Both the position numbers and the translations under genes were made by a program. Shown here piece after piece: positions 36,863 to 45,186 of a stretch of 64,000 bases of DNA; positions within the stretch are counted from its first letter, which is position 1, and every line of letters starts with the position of its first letter. The notes under the pieces are model-generated. The model did no database searches. It saw only the letters and a list, made by a program, of their open reading frames with translations, and was not told the origin of the DNA. The stretch covers positions 41,085 through 105,084 of the forward strand of contig NZ_JACXAE010000074.1 of assembly GCF_014698965.1 (NCBI RefSeq), in the 5' to 3' direction. Source of the DNA: Iningainema tapete BLCC-T55 (GTDB taxonomy: Bacteria > Cyanobacteriota > Cyanobacteriia > Cyanobacteriales > Nostocaceae).

Positions 36863-38737
36863 ATGATCCAAAATTATACTCAAACAACATCTCAAATCGG
36901 CGCTAGACCATACCAAGTGTATGAACCCAATGGTCATGTTAAATCAGAACCAGCAAATGGCGCACACCCATCCAATGCCACTCCAGTTCTAGACGAAGTA
37001 GATCATCGACTTACAGTTGCTGATGCAGTAGTTCAGATGCTGGAAAATCTGGGAGTGTGCTGTGCGTTTGGTGTAAACGGAGGCGCAATGGCAACCTTTT
37101 GGGGTTCGCTATCCAATAGCCTTGTGCAAGTTGTTAACTGTCGCCATGAAGCAGGAGCTGCTTTTGCGGCAACAGAAGCCTACTTTGCTAATGGTCGCCC
37201 TACCGTAGTTTTCACCACTGCAGGACCAGGAATCACCAACGCTCTAACAGGATTATACGCTGCAAGGGATGAAGGAGCAAAGGTAATTTTCATTTCAGCT
37301 TGCACCTCCGCATCACAACGTGGAAGATGGGCAATTCAAGAAACTAGCAGCCAAACATTACCCACCGAGGGAATTTTTACACCAGGACCAGTGTTTAACT
37401 ACGCTGCTAAAATCGAATCTGGTACACAACTGCCACAGATATTCCGTAAACTTGCTCTTGGTTTAAGCAGTCCCGGAGGATTTGTCGCTCACTTGAGCAT
37501 CCCTACAGCAGTACAATCAAGTTTGGTAAGCGAGATTCCCACACTACAAAGCGTTTGTAGTCCTTTGCTCACACCCGACGCTGAAGTAATTGAAAGAGTT
37601 GTACAACTATTATCAGAAGGACCTTTTGCGATTTGGTTAGGCTTTGGTGCCCGTGGTGCAGCAGAGGAAATTCGCCAACTCGCTGAGAAAACAGGGGCAG
37701 CAGTGATGTGTTCTCCTCGTGGCAAAGGAATCTTTCCGGAAAACCACCCCCAATTTGTAGGTGTCACAGGTTTAGGTGGTCACAGTTCTGTTTTCACCTA
37801 CATGCACAAGCAACCTCCAATACGTACTCTTGTACTAGGAACTCGCCTGGGTGAACCAACTTCCTTCTGGAGTCAAGCAATGGTTCCACCTGAAGGCTTT
37901 ATCCATGTAGATATTGACCCTGCAGTACCAGGAGTAGCTTTCGCTAACGCTCCAACTGTTGCCATCCAATCTGACATCAAAGCATTTGTTCATGCTCTGT
38001 TGCAACACGAAAATCTTCAAGTCACACCTGCTCCTTTGCTACCCAGTCCTGAAGATTTGGAAGCAGGAGTTGCAACAGAATCTCTCGTCCGACCAGAGAT
38101 ATTGTTTGAAGCAATCCAAAAGGTATTTGTTGAAGGCAGCGACGCTGTAATACTGGCAGATTCTGGTAACTCGTTCATTTGGGCAACAAATGCACTGCGG
38201 TTTACACAACCACGCTACCGGATTAGCACGGGAGTAGGGTCCATGGGTCATGCTACCACAGGAGTTGTGGGCGCTGCTGTTGCTCGTAATGGTAAAGCAG
38301 TGTCGATCGCCGGAGATGGAGCAATGCTGATGAATAACGAAATCAGCACCGCAGTCAAGTACCAAATTCCGGCAGTTTGGATTGTACTTAACGATGCTCG
38401 TTACAACATGAGCTATCAAGGAATGGCAATGTTGGGACTCAAAGGAGCAGATGCTACCTTCTCACAAGCAGATTTTGCCATGATTGCTCGTGGTATGGGA
38501 GCAGAAGCTATCCGCGTTTCTCAAGAATCTGATATTGTTTCGGCGCTACAGCAGGCGTTGGCAGCTACAGGTCCTATAGTGATCGACGTATTGATCGATC
38601 CTGATCGACGCGCACCTTCTAAAGGACGCAACCAAGCTCTAGCATCACAAGGAGTAAAAACAACTCCCGCTAAAGCTACCACCACACCAGCCACAGAGCA
38701 AGTTTCTTTCCCACTAGTATCATTCCCCAATGCTTAA
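36863..38737 (+). CDS. scyA: ScyA, thiamine-diphosphate enzyme coupling indole-3-pyruvate and p-hydroxyphenylpyruvate
   Basis: 624 residues with the three-domain acetolactate-synthase fold. The catalytic Glu is in CRHEAGAAFAATEAYF near residue 96, followed by VVFTTAGPGITNALTGLYAA, and the ThDP/Mg motif IAGDGAMLMNNEIS near residue 484. ScyA is known to perform an acyloin-type coupling of indole-3-pyruvate with p-hydroxyphenylpyruvate to a beta-ketoacid, the first committed step of the scytonemin monomer. Head of the cluster, with AGGGAG before ATG 36863. The N-terminal 50 residues are a variable polar extension. Confidence 0.95.
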   Translation: MIQNYTQTTSQIGARPYQVYEPNGHVKSEPANGAHPSNATPVLDEVDHRLTVADAVVQMLENLGVCCAFGVNGGAMATFWGSLSNSLVQVVNCRHEAGAAFAATEAYFANGRPTVVFTTAGPGITNALTGLYAARDEGAKVIFISACTSASQRGRWAIQETSSQTLPTEGIFTPGPVFNYAAKIESGTQLPQIFRKLALGLSSPGGFVAHLSIPTAVQSSLVSEIPTLQSVCSPLLTPDAEVIERVVQLLSEGPFAIWLGFGARGAAEEIRQLAEKTGAAVMCSPRGKGIFPENHPQFVGVTGLGGHSSVFTYMHKQPPIRTLVLGTRLGEPTSFWSQAMVPPEGFIHVDIDPAVPGVAFANAPTVAIQSDIKAFVHALLQHENLQVTPAPLLPSPEDLEAGVATESLVRPEILFEAIQKVFVEGSDAVILADSGNSFIWATNALRFTQPRYRISTGVGSMGHATTGVVGAAVARNGKAVSIAGDGAMLMNNEISTAVKYQIPAVWIVLNDARYNMSYQGMAMLGLKGADATFSQADFAMIARGMGAEAIRVSQESDIVSALQQALAATGPIVIDVLIDPDRRAPSKGRNQALASQGVKTTPAKATTTPATEQVSFPLVSFPNA

Positions 38738-38743
38738 TCGGGA

Positions 38744-38820
38744 ATAGCTAATAGCTAATTGTTAATTGTTCATTGCAATTAACAATTAGCCATAAACAAT
38801 CAGCAATTAACAGTAATTTA
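38744..38820. repeat. AT-rich TTAATTG/CAATTAAC short-repeat tract between scyA and scyB
   Basis: Units such as TAGCTAATAGCTAATTGTTA and GCAATTAACAATTAGCC run in both orientations, so the tract can fold back on itself. Related tracts are at 15318 and 61965. Confidence 0.6.
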
Positions 38821-38841
38821 AAATTGGTTGAGGAGACAAAA

Positions 38842-39900
38842 GTGAACCTTTTTGAAACAGTACAAGAAATGGGTCACGAGCAAGTCCTCTTCTGTCATGG
38901 TCAAGACCCAGAGATTAAAGCAATTATTGCTATCCATGACACAAGTTTGGGACCTGCAATGGGAGCAACACGACTGTGGCCATATGTCAACGAAGAAGCG
39001 GCTTTAAGAGATGCTCTTCGTCTCAGTCGAGGTATGACTTATAAAGCAGCCTGTGCTAACATTCCTGTTGGTGGCGGAAAAGCAGTTATTATTGCTAACC
39101 CTGAAAACAAAACCCCTGAATTATTCAGAGCTTACGGACGTTTTATTGAAACAATCAATGGACGTTTTATCACAGGGCAAGATGTTAATCTTACCCCTCA
39201 GGATGTTAGAGAAATTAGTAAAGAAACTAGCTATGTAGTTGGGGTAGAGGAAAGGTCTGGCGGACCTGCTCCAGTAACAGCTAAGGGAGTGTTTCTCGGC
39301 ATTAAAGCTGCTGTCAAGTTTCGTTTGCAAAGCACACACCTAGAAGGGCTACAGGTAGCAGTTCAAGGTCTAGGAAATGTAGGTAGTAATGTTTGCCACC
39401 TTTTACATGAAAGTGGTGCAAAACTTTTTGTTACTGACATTAGTAAAGAGAAAACAGCAGAAATCAAGCGTCAGTTTGGTGCGACTGTTGTTGAGCCAGA
39501 AGAAATTTTCTCTCTAGAAGTAGATGTCATTGCGCCTTGTGCATTAGGGGCAATTCTCAACAGTGCCACAATTCCTCTTATTCAAGCCCCTGTGATTGCA
39601 GGTGCAGCAAACAACCAGCTAGAAAATGAGAAATTGCACGGTCAAATGCTGGTGGATAAAGGCATTCTTTATGCTCCAGATTATGTGATTAATGCTGGAG
39701 GGCTAATCAACGTTTACAACGAAATGATTGGCTATGACGAAGAAAAAGTTTTCCAACAAGTAGATAACATTTACGACACGTTGCTGGAAATTTTTGACAG
39801 AAGCTCAAAGCAGTCTCTCACTACCAATGAAGCTGCCAAGCAGTTGGCAGAAGACAGGATTATGAGAGCCAGAAAAGTTAAAACTTTGGCACTGGTGTAA
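38842..39900 (+). CDS. scyB: ScyB, leucine-dehydrogenase-like tryptophan dehydrogenase
   Basis: 352 residues. Oxidatively deaminates tryptophan to indole-3-pyruvate with NAD+, feeding ScyA. Family features are MTYKAACANIPVGGGKAVII with catalytic Lys80, TGQDVNLTPQDVREIS, and the Rossmann motif VQGLGNVGSNVCHLLHESGA. GTG 38842 with GAGGAG at 38830-38835 gives the expected N-terminus (VNLFETVQEMGHEQVLFCHG); the longer frame from 38773 lies in an AT-rich repeat tract. It is 11 bases from scyC. Confidence 0.94.
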   Translation: MNLFETVQEMGHEQVLFCHGQDPEIKAIIAIHDTSLGPAMGATRLWPYVNEEAALRDALRLSRGMTYKAACANIPVGGGKAVIIANPENKTPELFRAYGRFIETINGRFITGQDVNLTPQDVREISKETSYVVGVEERSGGPAPVTAKGVFLGIKAAVKFRLQSTHLEGLQVAVQGLGNVGSNVCHLLHESGAKLFVTDISKEKTAEIKRQFGATVVEPEEIFSLEVDVIAPCALGAILNSATIPLIQAPVIAGAANNQLENEKLHGQMLVDKGILYAPDYVINAGGLINVYNEMIGYDEEKVFQQVDNIYDTLLEIFDRSSKQSLTTNEAAKQLAEDRIMRARKVKTLALV

Positions 39901-39911
39901 AGGAGCAGTAT

Positions 39912-40871
39912 ATGGTAACGGAAAGAAATACATTTGCAACGTCGGCGTATATTGCGACTACCCCAGAAACTGCTTATGAGTATCTGTGTAGTCTCAAAAA
40001 TTTGGACGAGTGGACGCTCTATAGCCGGATGCGAGAGCAAATTGACGAAGATACTTGGGTTGGCACTGCTTCTGGCTATCAAACTCCGCTTTACTATCAC
40101 GTCAAAAGATTGGATCATCCTCAATTCTACGGGATTGAGTGGCACTGCGGTTTAGAATATCAGAAGTATTATCAAGTTTACCCTGTCCTACTTTTCCCCG
40201 CCAACTACATTGAGCCGGGAACTGATGAAAAGGGTGTGTACTTACACTGGATCAGTTTTGTCGATCCCAAGCGGCGATCGCCATTGATCATGGAGGGAAT
40301 CCACACAGTACATACTTCTGAGTGTCGTTCTCTCAAAGGTAATTTGGAACGCAAAGCAGGTCTTAAGGCTGCCGCTCAAGGGCGTTACTATGTTGATAGT
40401 AGCACCATGTATGTTAACGCACCAGTAGAATTAGCGGTCGAGTTTTTGTCAGATTTGCGCAACATGGACGATTGGGCGCACTTGCTCCACGCCGATGGCG
40501 AAATCGCTGGCTCTACGTCGGGTGAGTTTCGTGATGAATATGACCAAAAAGTCAAAGTTACTTTGCGCATACAACAAGTGAACAAGTGGTACTTGGTGGA
40601 ACACGAGTTCTTCTACCCTGATTACGGATTTTATCAGCGCTGTCCATTGTTGCTCATGCCAACTGCTCATGTGTTCCAAGATCCACAAGCTCCTGGTTTT
40701 ATTCTCCACCAAATCGCTTTTTGGAAAGTTGGTGAGCAACTACCTCACGGCAAACTTCAAATTGAAGACTTTGGCTCTGAGCAATTGAATATCAAACGTT
40801 TATTAGAAGGTAAAGCTGGCAACCTTAGTACTTTAGCCCAAGGTTTAAGTTACATGCCCGACGCTAAGTAG
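39912..40871 (+). CDS. scyC: ScyC, cyclase of the scytonemin monomer
   Basis: 319 residues, cytoplasmic. Cyclises the ScyA product and drives decarboxylation to the tricyclic ketone. The protein has an internal duplication: YIATTPETAYEYLCSLKNLD and YVNAPVELAVEFLSDLRNMD head two similar halves, and each half has a central aromatic strand pair (FYGIEWHCGLEYQKYYQVYP; WYLVEHEFFYPDYGFYQRCP), consistent with two SRPBCC/START-like domains. AAGGAG at 39900-39905 precedes the ATG. Confidence 0.93.
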   Translation: MVTERNTFATSAYIATTPETAYEYLCSLKNLDEWTLYSRMREQIDEDTWVGTASGYQTPLYYHVKRLDHPQFYGIEWHCGLEYQKYYQVYPVLLFPANYIEPGTDEKGVYLHWISFVDPKRRSPLIMEGIHTVHTSECRSLKGNLERKAGLKAAAQGRYYVDSSTMYVNAPVELAVEFLSDLRNMDDWAHLLHADGEIAGSTSGEFRDEYDQKVKVTLRIQQVNKWYLVEHEFFYPDYGFYQRCPLLLMPTAHVFQDPQAPGFILHQIAFWKVGEQLPHGKLQIEDFGSEQLNIKRLLEGKAGNLSTLAQGLSYMPDAK

Positions 40872-40879
40872 TCAAAATC

Positions 40880-40908
40880 GTAGAGACGCGATACCCAAGC
40901 GTCTCTAC
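40880..40908. repeat. GTAGAGACG/CGTCTCTAC repeat, variant copy 4
   Basis: GTAGAGACGCGATACCCAAG then CGTCTCTAC has the outer arms of the GAGACGTTCC family but a different centre. It fills the scyC-scyD spacer. Confidence 0.6.
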
Positions 40909-40947
40909 ACCCAAATTTCTAATTTCTAAATTTTCTCACTATGTCCT

Positions 40948-42081
40948 ATGACTGTAGTACTCGCCGACAATCTTGATAATCCTAAAGGTCTGAGCTTTGG
41001 TCCAGACGGGAATCTTTATATAGCAGAAGCGGGAACGGGGGGTGAAGGCGCTTCTATTCCATCACCTAGTGGTCAAGGTAATTTATTTTACGGTACAACT
41101 GGGGCGATTACAAAAGTAGAAAATGGTGTAGCTAAACGTGTACTGACTGGATTACCTTCGGTAGCGTTCCCTGATGGTACTGGAGCTGCAGGTCCTCATG
41201 ATATTAAGTTTGACAAATCGGGTCAGCCGTTTGTTTTGATTGGGTTGGCAGCAAAAGCAGTTGATCGCGATCGCACATTGGCTGATACTGATTTAGGCAA
41301 AATCATTACTGTTGATTTCAGTACAAACTCTTATACTAGTGTTGCCGATATAGCCAATTATGAAGTTACTACAAAGTTTACGTATAAAGAAGATGAAGTA
41401 GTCAGTAACCCCTTGGCTTTTTTAATAGATGATGAGATAATTGTATTAGTTGATGCTGGTGCTAACAAACTCATCAGTAGCAGTACTGATGGTAGTAGTT
41501 TGAAGGCACTCGCAAATATTCCAGACCAAGTATTAACTAACCCAATATTTCCAACACCAAAATCGGAAAACTTTGATCGGGGACACGTTCCACCTCCAAG
41601 TTCTTATCGTGATGCACGCCCATCAAAGTTAAGAATTCAATCAGTACCAACAGGAGTTGTCAAGGGACCAGATGGTGCTTATTACATCAGTGAATTTACT
41701 GGTTTTCCCTTTCCTGAAGGAGGGGCGAAAATCTATCGCGTAGATGTTAGCGGTCAACTAACAGTATACGCAGAAGGATTTACGCAACTAATAGACTTAG
41801 CTTTCGATGCTGTAGGTAATTTGTACGTTCTACAGCATATGAACCAGTCAGGCTGGAAAGGAAACCCAGACGGTTCGCTAATCAAGATATCACCAAATGG
41901 CGATCGCACAACGTTGCTGAGTGGTAATGGACTAGAGTCACCTTCAGCTATGGCGATCGGTCCCGATGATGCCTTTTACATCATCAACCGGGGTGGTCGT
42001 CCAGGAAAAGGACAAGTCCTCAGGATTGAAAGTAAGCAGTTAATACCCCAATTATCTGAGGGTGTATTAACAAACGTCTGA
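40948..42081 (+). CDS. scyD: ScyD/ScyE-family beta-propeller protein, no export signal
   Basis: 377 residues with repeated propeller blades: NLDNPKGLSFGPDGNLYIAE, AAGPHDIKFDKSGQPFVLIG, PTGVVKGPDGAYYISEFTGF, LIDLAFDAVGNLYVLQHMNQ, PSAMAIGPDDAFYIINRGGR. It closely resembles the next gene but lacks both the signal peptide and the PEP-CTERM tail; an in-frame TAA at 40927 rules out an upstream extension. In N. punctiforme ScyD-F are linked to periplasmic steps, and scyD was reported dispensable there, so a cytoplasmic product here would be odd. Identity is by position and similarity. Confidence 0.88.
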   Translation: MTVVLADNLDNPKGLSFGPDGNLYIAEAGTGGEGASIPSPSGQGNLFYGTTGAITKVENGVAKRVLTGLPSVAFPDGTGAAGPHDIKFDKSGQPFVLIGLAAKAVDRDRTLADTDLGKIITVDFSTNSYTSVADIANYEVTTKFTYKEDEVVSNPLAFLIDDEIIVLVDAGANKLISSSTDGSSLKALANIPDQVLTNPIFPTPKSENFDRGHVPPPSSYRDARPSKLRIQSVPTGVVKGPDGAYYISEFTGFPFPEGGAKIYRVDVSGQLTVYAEGFTQLIDLAFDAVGNLYVLQHMNQSGWKGNPDGSLIKISPNGDRTTLLSGNGLESPSAMAIGPDDAFYIINRGGRPGKGQVLRIESKQLIPQLSEGVLTNV

Positions 42082-42191
42082 TTCGCCCATCATCCCTTGC
42101 ATAAGGGCAAGCGAAAGCCTTTCAACAATGGAGAAAAACATCAAAAATAGACTCCATTCACTTAGGTAAAGAGTTTCAAGCCAAATAAAAA

Positions 42192-42210
42192 AGCCTCTCT
42201 ATGAGGGGCT
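42192..42210 (-). terminator. Hairpin in the scyD-scyE spacer, minus-strand polarity
   Basis: AGCCTCTC (42192-42199) pairs with GAGGGGCT (42203-42210) with one G-T pair. The A-run is on the left (ATAAAAAAGCC), so a U-run would follow only in a minus-strand transcript; a plus-strand RNA forms the hairpin without a terminating tail. Confidence 0.45.
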
Positions 42211-42310
42211 GCTAAATAAATAGCTTGATTACCATCTCCCGATTACTGGGAATTGCTCTCATTAAATCCATAACACATTACACAAACTACCAAAGTCAAT
42301 TTCAACAGGT

Positions 42311-43690
42311 ATGAAACTCAAGTCATTTGCCCTTACATTTCTTACTCTTTGCGTTGCCGCTTTTGCGGCTGAAGCTAAATCAGCTCAAGCTGTATCTTTA
42401 TCCGTACTTGCCGACGGTCTTGATAACCCACGTAACTTGGACTGGGATAAGGACGGCAATCTTTATGTAACCTACAGTGGTCGTGGAGGAGATGGAGACG
42501 GCGGACAAAGATGTATCCCATCGCCTAGCGCTCAATATATTCCGTTGTGTGCTGGTCCTACTGGTGGCGTGATCAAAATTGCTCCCGACGGAACAAAAAC
42601 AAATTTCTTAAACAATCTCACTTCCATCGCATTAGTTCCCTCTGGCGAACAAGCTGCAGGTCCTGCTGACTGGAAATTTGACTCTCAAGGCAACGCTTAT
42701 TTCTTGACAGGTGTTGCTGGCGATCCAAACGCCCGTGATGCTATATTAAAATCTCCCGATCTAGGAAAACTCTACAAAGTAGATGTAAGCACTGGTGCTT
42801 TAACAACTCTGGCTGACTTTGCAGCTTACGAAAGCGCAAATAATGTCGATGGCAGTGACTTAATTTCCAACCCTTACGCTTTCACAATTAAAGGTAATAC
42901 TGCTTACGTTGTGGATGGCGGTGCTAACGTAGTTTATTCTGTAGGACTTGATGGCAGCGGTATCAAGAACGCAAAGGCGTTACCTCCGCAACTAATACCA
43001 ACAAGTCAACTTGAATTCCCACAACTTCCTGAAGGTGTAGTAGATCCAACCGGAGGCGCACCACCTCCTCCTGGTTTTGCAATTGCTGAGAATGGTCTTC
43101 CTGTATCACAACAATCAATTCCTACAGCAATTACCGTTGCTCCCGATGGAACTTTAACATTAGCTGAATACACTTACTTTCCTTATCCAGAAGGTAAAGC
43201 ACGGGTCTATTCCATTAATCCTGATACTTTGGAAGCAACAGTGATTGACAATGGGTATACCCAGTTGACTGGCGTTACATACGACGGTGACGGCAATCGG
43301 TATCTGTTGCAACACATCAATCAGTCAGAATGGAAGGGCATTCAACAGGGCGGTATTATCACTGGTGATATCAGCGGTTCGATCATCAAAGTTGCCTTGG
43401 ATGGTACCAAGGAAACTATCTGGAGTGGTAATGGACTAGAAGCTGCTTCTGGTTTATTCTTTGGTCCTGATGGTTATTTGTACACTGCAAACCGTGCCAG
43501 ACTTGCAGAAACAGGACAAGTTTTGAGAATCGATCCTAGAACAGGCGGTTCCTCAGCGTCAGTACCCGAACCCGCTTCCCTACTCGGCTTGTTTACGCTC
43601 GGTACCATAGGTGCTGCTACTAAACTGCGCAAGCGCAAGCGCCAAGAAGAATTGGGCGAAGAAGTGCTGGCTAAGGTAGAAACTATCTAA
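42311..43690 (+). CDS. scyE: ScyE, exported PEP-CTERM beta-propeller protein
   Basis: 459 residues. Signal peptide FALTFLTLCVAAFAAEAKSA, propeller blades (NPRNLDWDKDGNLYVTYSGR, AGPADWKFDSQGNAYFLTG, PTAITVAPDGTLTLAEYTYF, LTGVTYDGDGNRYLLQHINQ, ASGLFFGPDGYLYTANRARL), then SVPEPASLLGLFTLGTIGAA and a basic tail. ScyE is needed for scytonemin production in N. punctiforme and acts outside the cytoplasm. It is clearly paralogous to the upstream scyD. No exosortase gene is in the window. Confidence 0.9.
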   Translation: MKLKSFALTFLTLCVAAFAAEAKSAQAVSLSVLADGLDNPRNLDWDKDGNLYVTYSGRGGDGDGGQRCIPSPSAQYIPLCAGPTGGVIKIAPDGTKTNFLNNLTSIALVPSGEQAAGPADWKFDSQGNAYFLTGVAGDPNARDAILKSPDLGKLYKVDVSTGALTTLADFAAYESANNVDGSDLISNPYAFTIKGNTAYVVDGGANVVYSVGLDGSGIKNAKALPPQLIPTSQLEFPQLPEGVVDPTGGAPPPPGFAIAENGLPVSQQSIPTAITVAPDGTLTLAEYTYFPYPEGKARVYSINPDTLEATVIDNGYTQLTGVTYDGDGNRYLLQHINQSEWKGIQQGGIITGDISGSIIKVALDGTKETIWSGNGLEAASGLFFGPDGYLYTANRARLAETGQVLRIDPRTGGSSASVPEPASLLGLFTLGTIGAATKLRKRKRQEELGEEVLAKVETI

Positions 43691-43726
43691 TTTCTCCCTT
43701 TGAAGCATCTTTATGCGCAAAAAAAC

Positions 43727-43785
43727 GAGCTGTTGCTATGAGCAGCAGCTCGAAGTCAAAACTTCCCCCGGCAAAGACCGGGAAG
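43727..43785. promoter_or_regulatory. Two stem-loops in the scyE-scyF spacer
   Basis: CGAGCTGTTGCT (43727) pairs with AGCAGCAGCTCG across ATG, preceded by a run of A, and CTTCCCCCGG pairs with CCGGGAAG about 10 bases later. The first has terminator polarity only on the minus strand. On the plus strand they may shield or process the scyE-scyF message. They lie inside the spurious N-terminal extension of scyF. Confidence 0.45.
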
Positions 43786-43829
43786 AATACCTAAATAACA
43801 AGTATAAACTGTACAACCAATTCTTCATT

Positions 43830-45005
43830 ATGGCATTTGTAAAGAATCTATCAATTGCGATCGCCACTGCTGGGCTTGCTATACTAGCAGCAGTAGCTGA
43901 AGCCAAAGCTGTAACATTGTCTTACAACAGCACCATTAGTAGTCCCGGTTTTGCTCCCGGACAACTGTTTGTTCCTCAAGGTATAGGCGTTCAGGACTCT
44001 ACTAACCTTGTTTTTGTCAGCAACGGTCGTGGTCAGAACCCAGACGGCAGTTTTAACCCAAACCTTGGTAACCGGGTCGATGTATTTGACCAAAGTGGTA
44101 ATTATCTTAGATCAATTGGCAGTGGTAGACAAGGAAAAGGAGACGGTTTCGACGAGCCTGCTGACTTAAAATTCCAACCCTCCACTGGTGAACTGCACGT
44201 AGGCGACGTTTTCAACAGTGAAATTGATGTCTACAATCCTAACACTGGTGAATACATCAGATCCTATGGCTCTTTTGGTGGTCCTGTACCGGGTAGATTC
44301 TTCTTTGGACCAGGAGGGATGCAATTTGATGCCAATAGCGATTTATACATTACAGATTTTAGCGCTGACGTAATCAAGAAATATGATGGTAGAACTGGAG
44401 AACTGCTCCAGACCATCGGTGGACCTGGCACTGGACTTGGTCAGTTTAGTGGACCTGCTGGTTTAAACATATCTCAAAATACTGGCAGAATTTATGTCAC
44501 CGACCAGTTCAACAACCGTATTCAAGTACTTGATCCAAACGGAACTCCTCTATTTACCTTTGGTGAGCGTGGCACAGCACCTGGGCAGTTAAGCGAGGCG
44601 ATCGGTATCGAACTCGACGAGTACGATAATGTCTACGTAGCTGATTCTATCAACAGCCGCGTTCAGGTATTCGATAAAGACGGTAACTTCCTGACTACAT
44701 TTGGTCAACCTGCTCGTAATGCTGCGGGCGAAATTGTACCACCTCCTGCCTTAGGTAGCCCTCCTTTCGGCGATCCCCTCGTACTCGAACCAGGCGTATT
44801 TAACTGGACTGCAGGCGCACACTACGATAGAGGTAAGCTCTATGTAGGTGACTTCTTCCAAGGTCGAGTTCAGGTATTAAATGTGAACAACGCACCCGCA
44901 ACTTCAGTACCCGAACCAGCTTCACTATTAGGTTTAGCTGCAGTGGGAGTTGGCGCTACTGTTTCTGTTGGACTGCGTAAGAAGCAGCAAAAAGCAGTTG
45001 TTTAA
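43830..45005 (+). CDS. scyF: ScyF, exported NHL-repeat PEP-CTERM protein
   Basis: 391 residues from ATG 43830. Signal peptide (LSIAIATAGLAILAAVAEAK), six NHL-type blades (GDGFDEPADLKFQPSTGELH, PGRFFFGPGGMQFDANSDLY, LGQFSGPAGLNISQNTGRIY, NNRIQVLDPNG, PGQLSEAIGIELDEYDNVYV, NSRVQVFDKDG) and a PEP-CTERM tail SVPEPASLLGLAAVGVGATV plus RKKQQ. Export and wall attachment fit a role in periplasmic/extracellular assembly of scytonemin. The longer open frame from 43713 runs through stem-loops and is discarded. Confidence 0.9.
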   Translation: MAFVKNLSIAIATAGLAILAAVAEAKAVTLSYNSTISSPGFAPGQLFVPQGIGVQDSTNLVFVSNGRGQNPDGSFNPNLGNRVDVFDQSGNYLRSIGSGRQGKGDGFDEPADLKFQPSTGELHVGDVFNSEIDVYNPNTGEYIRSYGSFGGPVPGRFFFGPGGMQFDANSDLYITDFSADVIKKYDGRTGELLQTIGGPGTGLGQFSGPAGLNISQNTGRIYVTDQFNNRIQVLDPNGTPLFTFGERGTAPGQLSEAIGIELDEYDNVYVADSINSRVQVFDKDGNFLTTFGQPARNAAGEIVPPPALGSPPFGDPLVLEPGVFNWTAGAHYDRGKLYVGDFFQGRVQVLNVNNAPATSVPEPASLLGLAAVGVGATVSVGLRKKQQKAVV

Positions 45006-45035
45006 TCTCATAACCTCGTTTTAATATTCACAACC

Positions 45036-45150
45036 TTGTTACCAGGCTCAGCCTGGTAACGCATTCCGGGAGGGCTGCTGCCTCCCTTAAGCGCGTATCT
45101 GGGTGAGCCAGAGCCTCAAGGTAGACATTCCCAGCCGGAGGCGCTTAACG
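45036..45150. repeat. GTTACCAG/CTGGTAAC dispersed repeat, scyF-eboA spacer
   Basis: GTTACCAGGCTCAGCCTGGT opens a block with GGGAGGGCTGCTGCCTCCC and ends CATTCCCAGCCGGAGG. It has the same architecture as the repeat after ilvC (1294). Confidence 0.65.
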
Positions 45151-45186
45151 AGAGAGAGGAGAAACTAATATATAGATATAACAGTT

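Noticed and set aside
42082..42310. Possible riboswitch (c-di-GMP type) upstream of scyE
   Set aside because: GGGCAAGCGAAAGCC looks suggestive, but the conserved core and second stem of the GEMM class are not present.
43713..43829. N-terminal extension of scyF
   Set aside because: It runs through two stem-loops, and the signal peptide begins properly at ATG 43830.
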